32,144 nucleotides of DNA from Rhizobium sp. Q54 (lineage in GTDB: Bacteria; Pseudomonadota; Alphaproteobacteria; UBA2966; CAIVPW01), in contig CAMDCA010000025.1 of NCBI GenBank assembly GCA_945889645.1, forward strand, positions 1-32,144. Reading direction: 5' to 3'. The notes under the pieces were generated by a model. The model saw only the letters and a program-made list of their open reading frames with translations, ran no database searches and had not been told where the DNA came from. The position numbers were made by a program, and so were the translations under genes. Numbering within the stretch: position 1 is the stretch's first letter; each line of letters starts with the position of its first letter. Of the stretch, positions 32,000-32,144 are shown piece by piece.

Positions 32000-32144
32000 C
32001 AGGCTGTTGAAGAAGTCGGTGGCGGCTTACCCGCCGGAGTGATTCTCTCTTGGAGGCGACGTGCTCAGAGGGGGTGCCGATGCGGGGGTCAGACGGGCGG
32101 AGCGGTGGGCTGTTCAGCTACGTTGACTTGGAAGCGCGAGTCCC
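32000..32144. mobile_element. Probable insertion-sequence terminus, running off the window
   Basis: Directly after the DUF971 stop the sequence CAGGCTGTTGAAGAAGTC (32000-32017) resembles the terminal inverted repeat seen at ends of IS1182-like elements. A small GGCGG-CTTAC-CCGCC hairpin follows at 32021-32035. No gene of the DUF971 group continues, and the transposase would lie beyond the window. The assignment is by motif memory only. Confidence 0.35.

Overview
The window reads as a chromosomal segment of a high-GC alphaproteobacterium. Evidence for this is the heavy G/C third positions, rhizobial/rhodospirillal-type accessory genes, and the housekeeping order thioredoxin-TPR / LON domain / Trm112 / DUF971 at the right end. 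I cannot place it more narrowly from sequence alone.

Region 1 (1-6068): a 5'-truncated peptide-type ABC substrate-binding protein lies just after a perfect 17-bp inverted repeat. Two overlapping permease genes follow, and then, again by a 4-base overlap, a 1054-residue class III nucleotide cyclase / AAA ATPase / TPR protein. No ABC ATPase is present in the window.

Region 2 (6061-11886): this holds the most unusual content. A strong ribosome binding site drives a 154-residue protein with seven identical AGRYYVTPG repeats separated by alternating 4- and 8-residue acidic linkers. It is followed by a GC-rich hairpin, then a YcaO enzyme, an overlapping TfuA partner and a Crp-family regulator, all on the plus strand. 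I read this as a ribosomally made, post-translationally modified peptide (RiPP) operon with a multi-core precursor, probably thioamide-forming because TfuA is present and the precursor has no cysteine. Two CRP-like dyads, one matching TGTGA-N6-TCACA exactly, sit 32 bp apart upstream of the precursor. The encoded regulator keeps CRP-type cAMP-pocket and recognition-helix residues. This suggests a circuit of cyclase, cAMP, Crp and peptide operon. Beyond it are a small protein, an H-NS-like protein, a 2-oxoglutarate/Fe(II) prolyl-hydroxylase-like oxygenase (possible tailoring enzyme), and a BrnT/BrnA toxin-antitoxin pair.

Region 3 (11887-12736): degraded coding sequence, including one frameshifted hypothetical gene.

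Region 4 (12737-29436): an integrated element of about 16.7 kb bounded by a 62-bp direct repeat that is the 3' part of tRNA-Gly(GCC). The complete tRNA is at the right end. The element carries a tyrosine integrase, copies of TGGTTCCG near both ends (probable integrase arm sites), a small excisionase-like protein, a prim-pol/ATPase replication protein followed by an AT-rich iteron-like patch, a DUF932 protein and a few small unknowns. Its cargo is a four-gene defence-type operon: type III restriction (Res), modification (Mod), a 107-residue unknown, and a RelE-fold/UvrD-type helicase fusion. The last 850 bp of the element are non-coding and strikingly rich in CATG.

Region 5 (29437-32144): conserved housekeeping genes (thioredoxin-TPR, LON domain, Trm112, DUF971), ending in what looks like the terminus of an insertion sequence.
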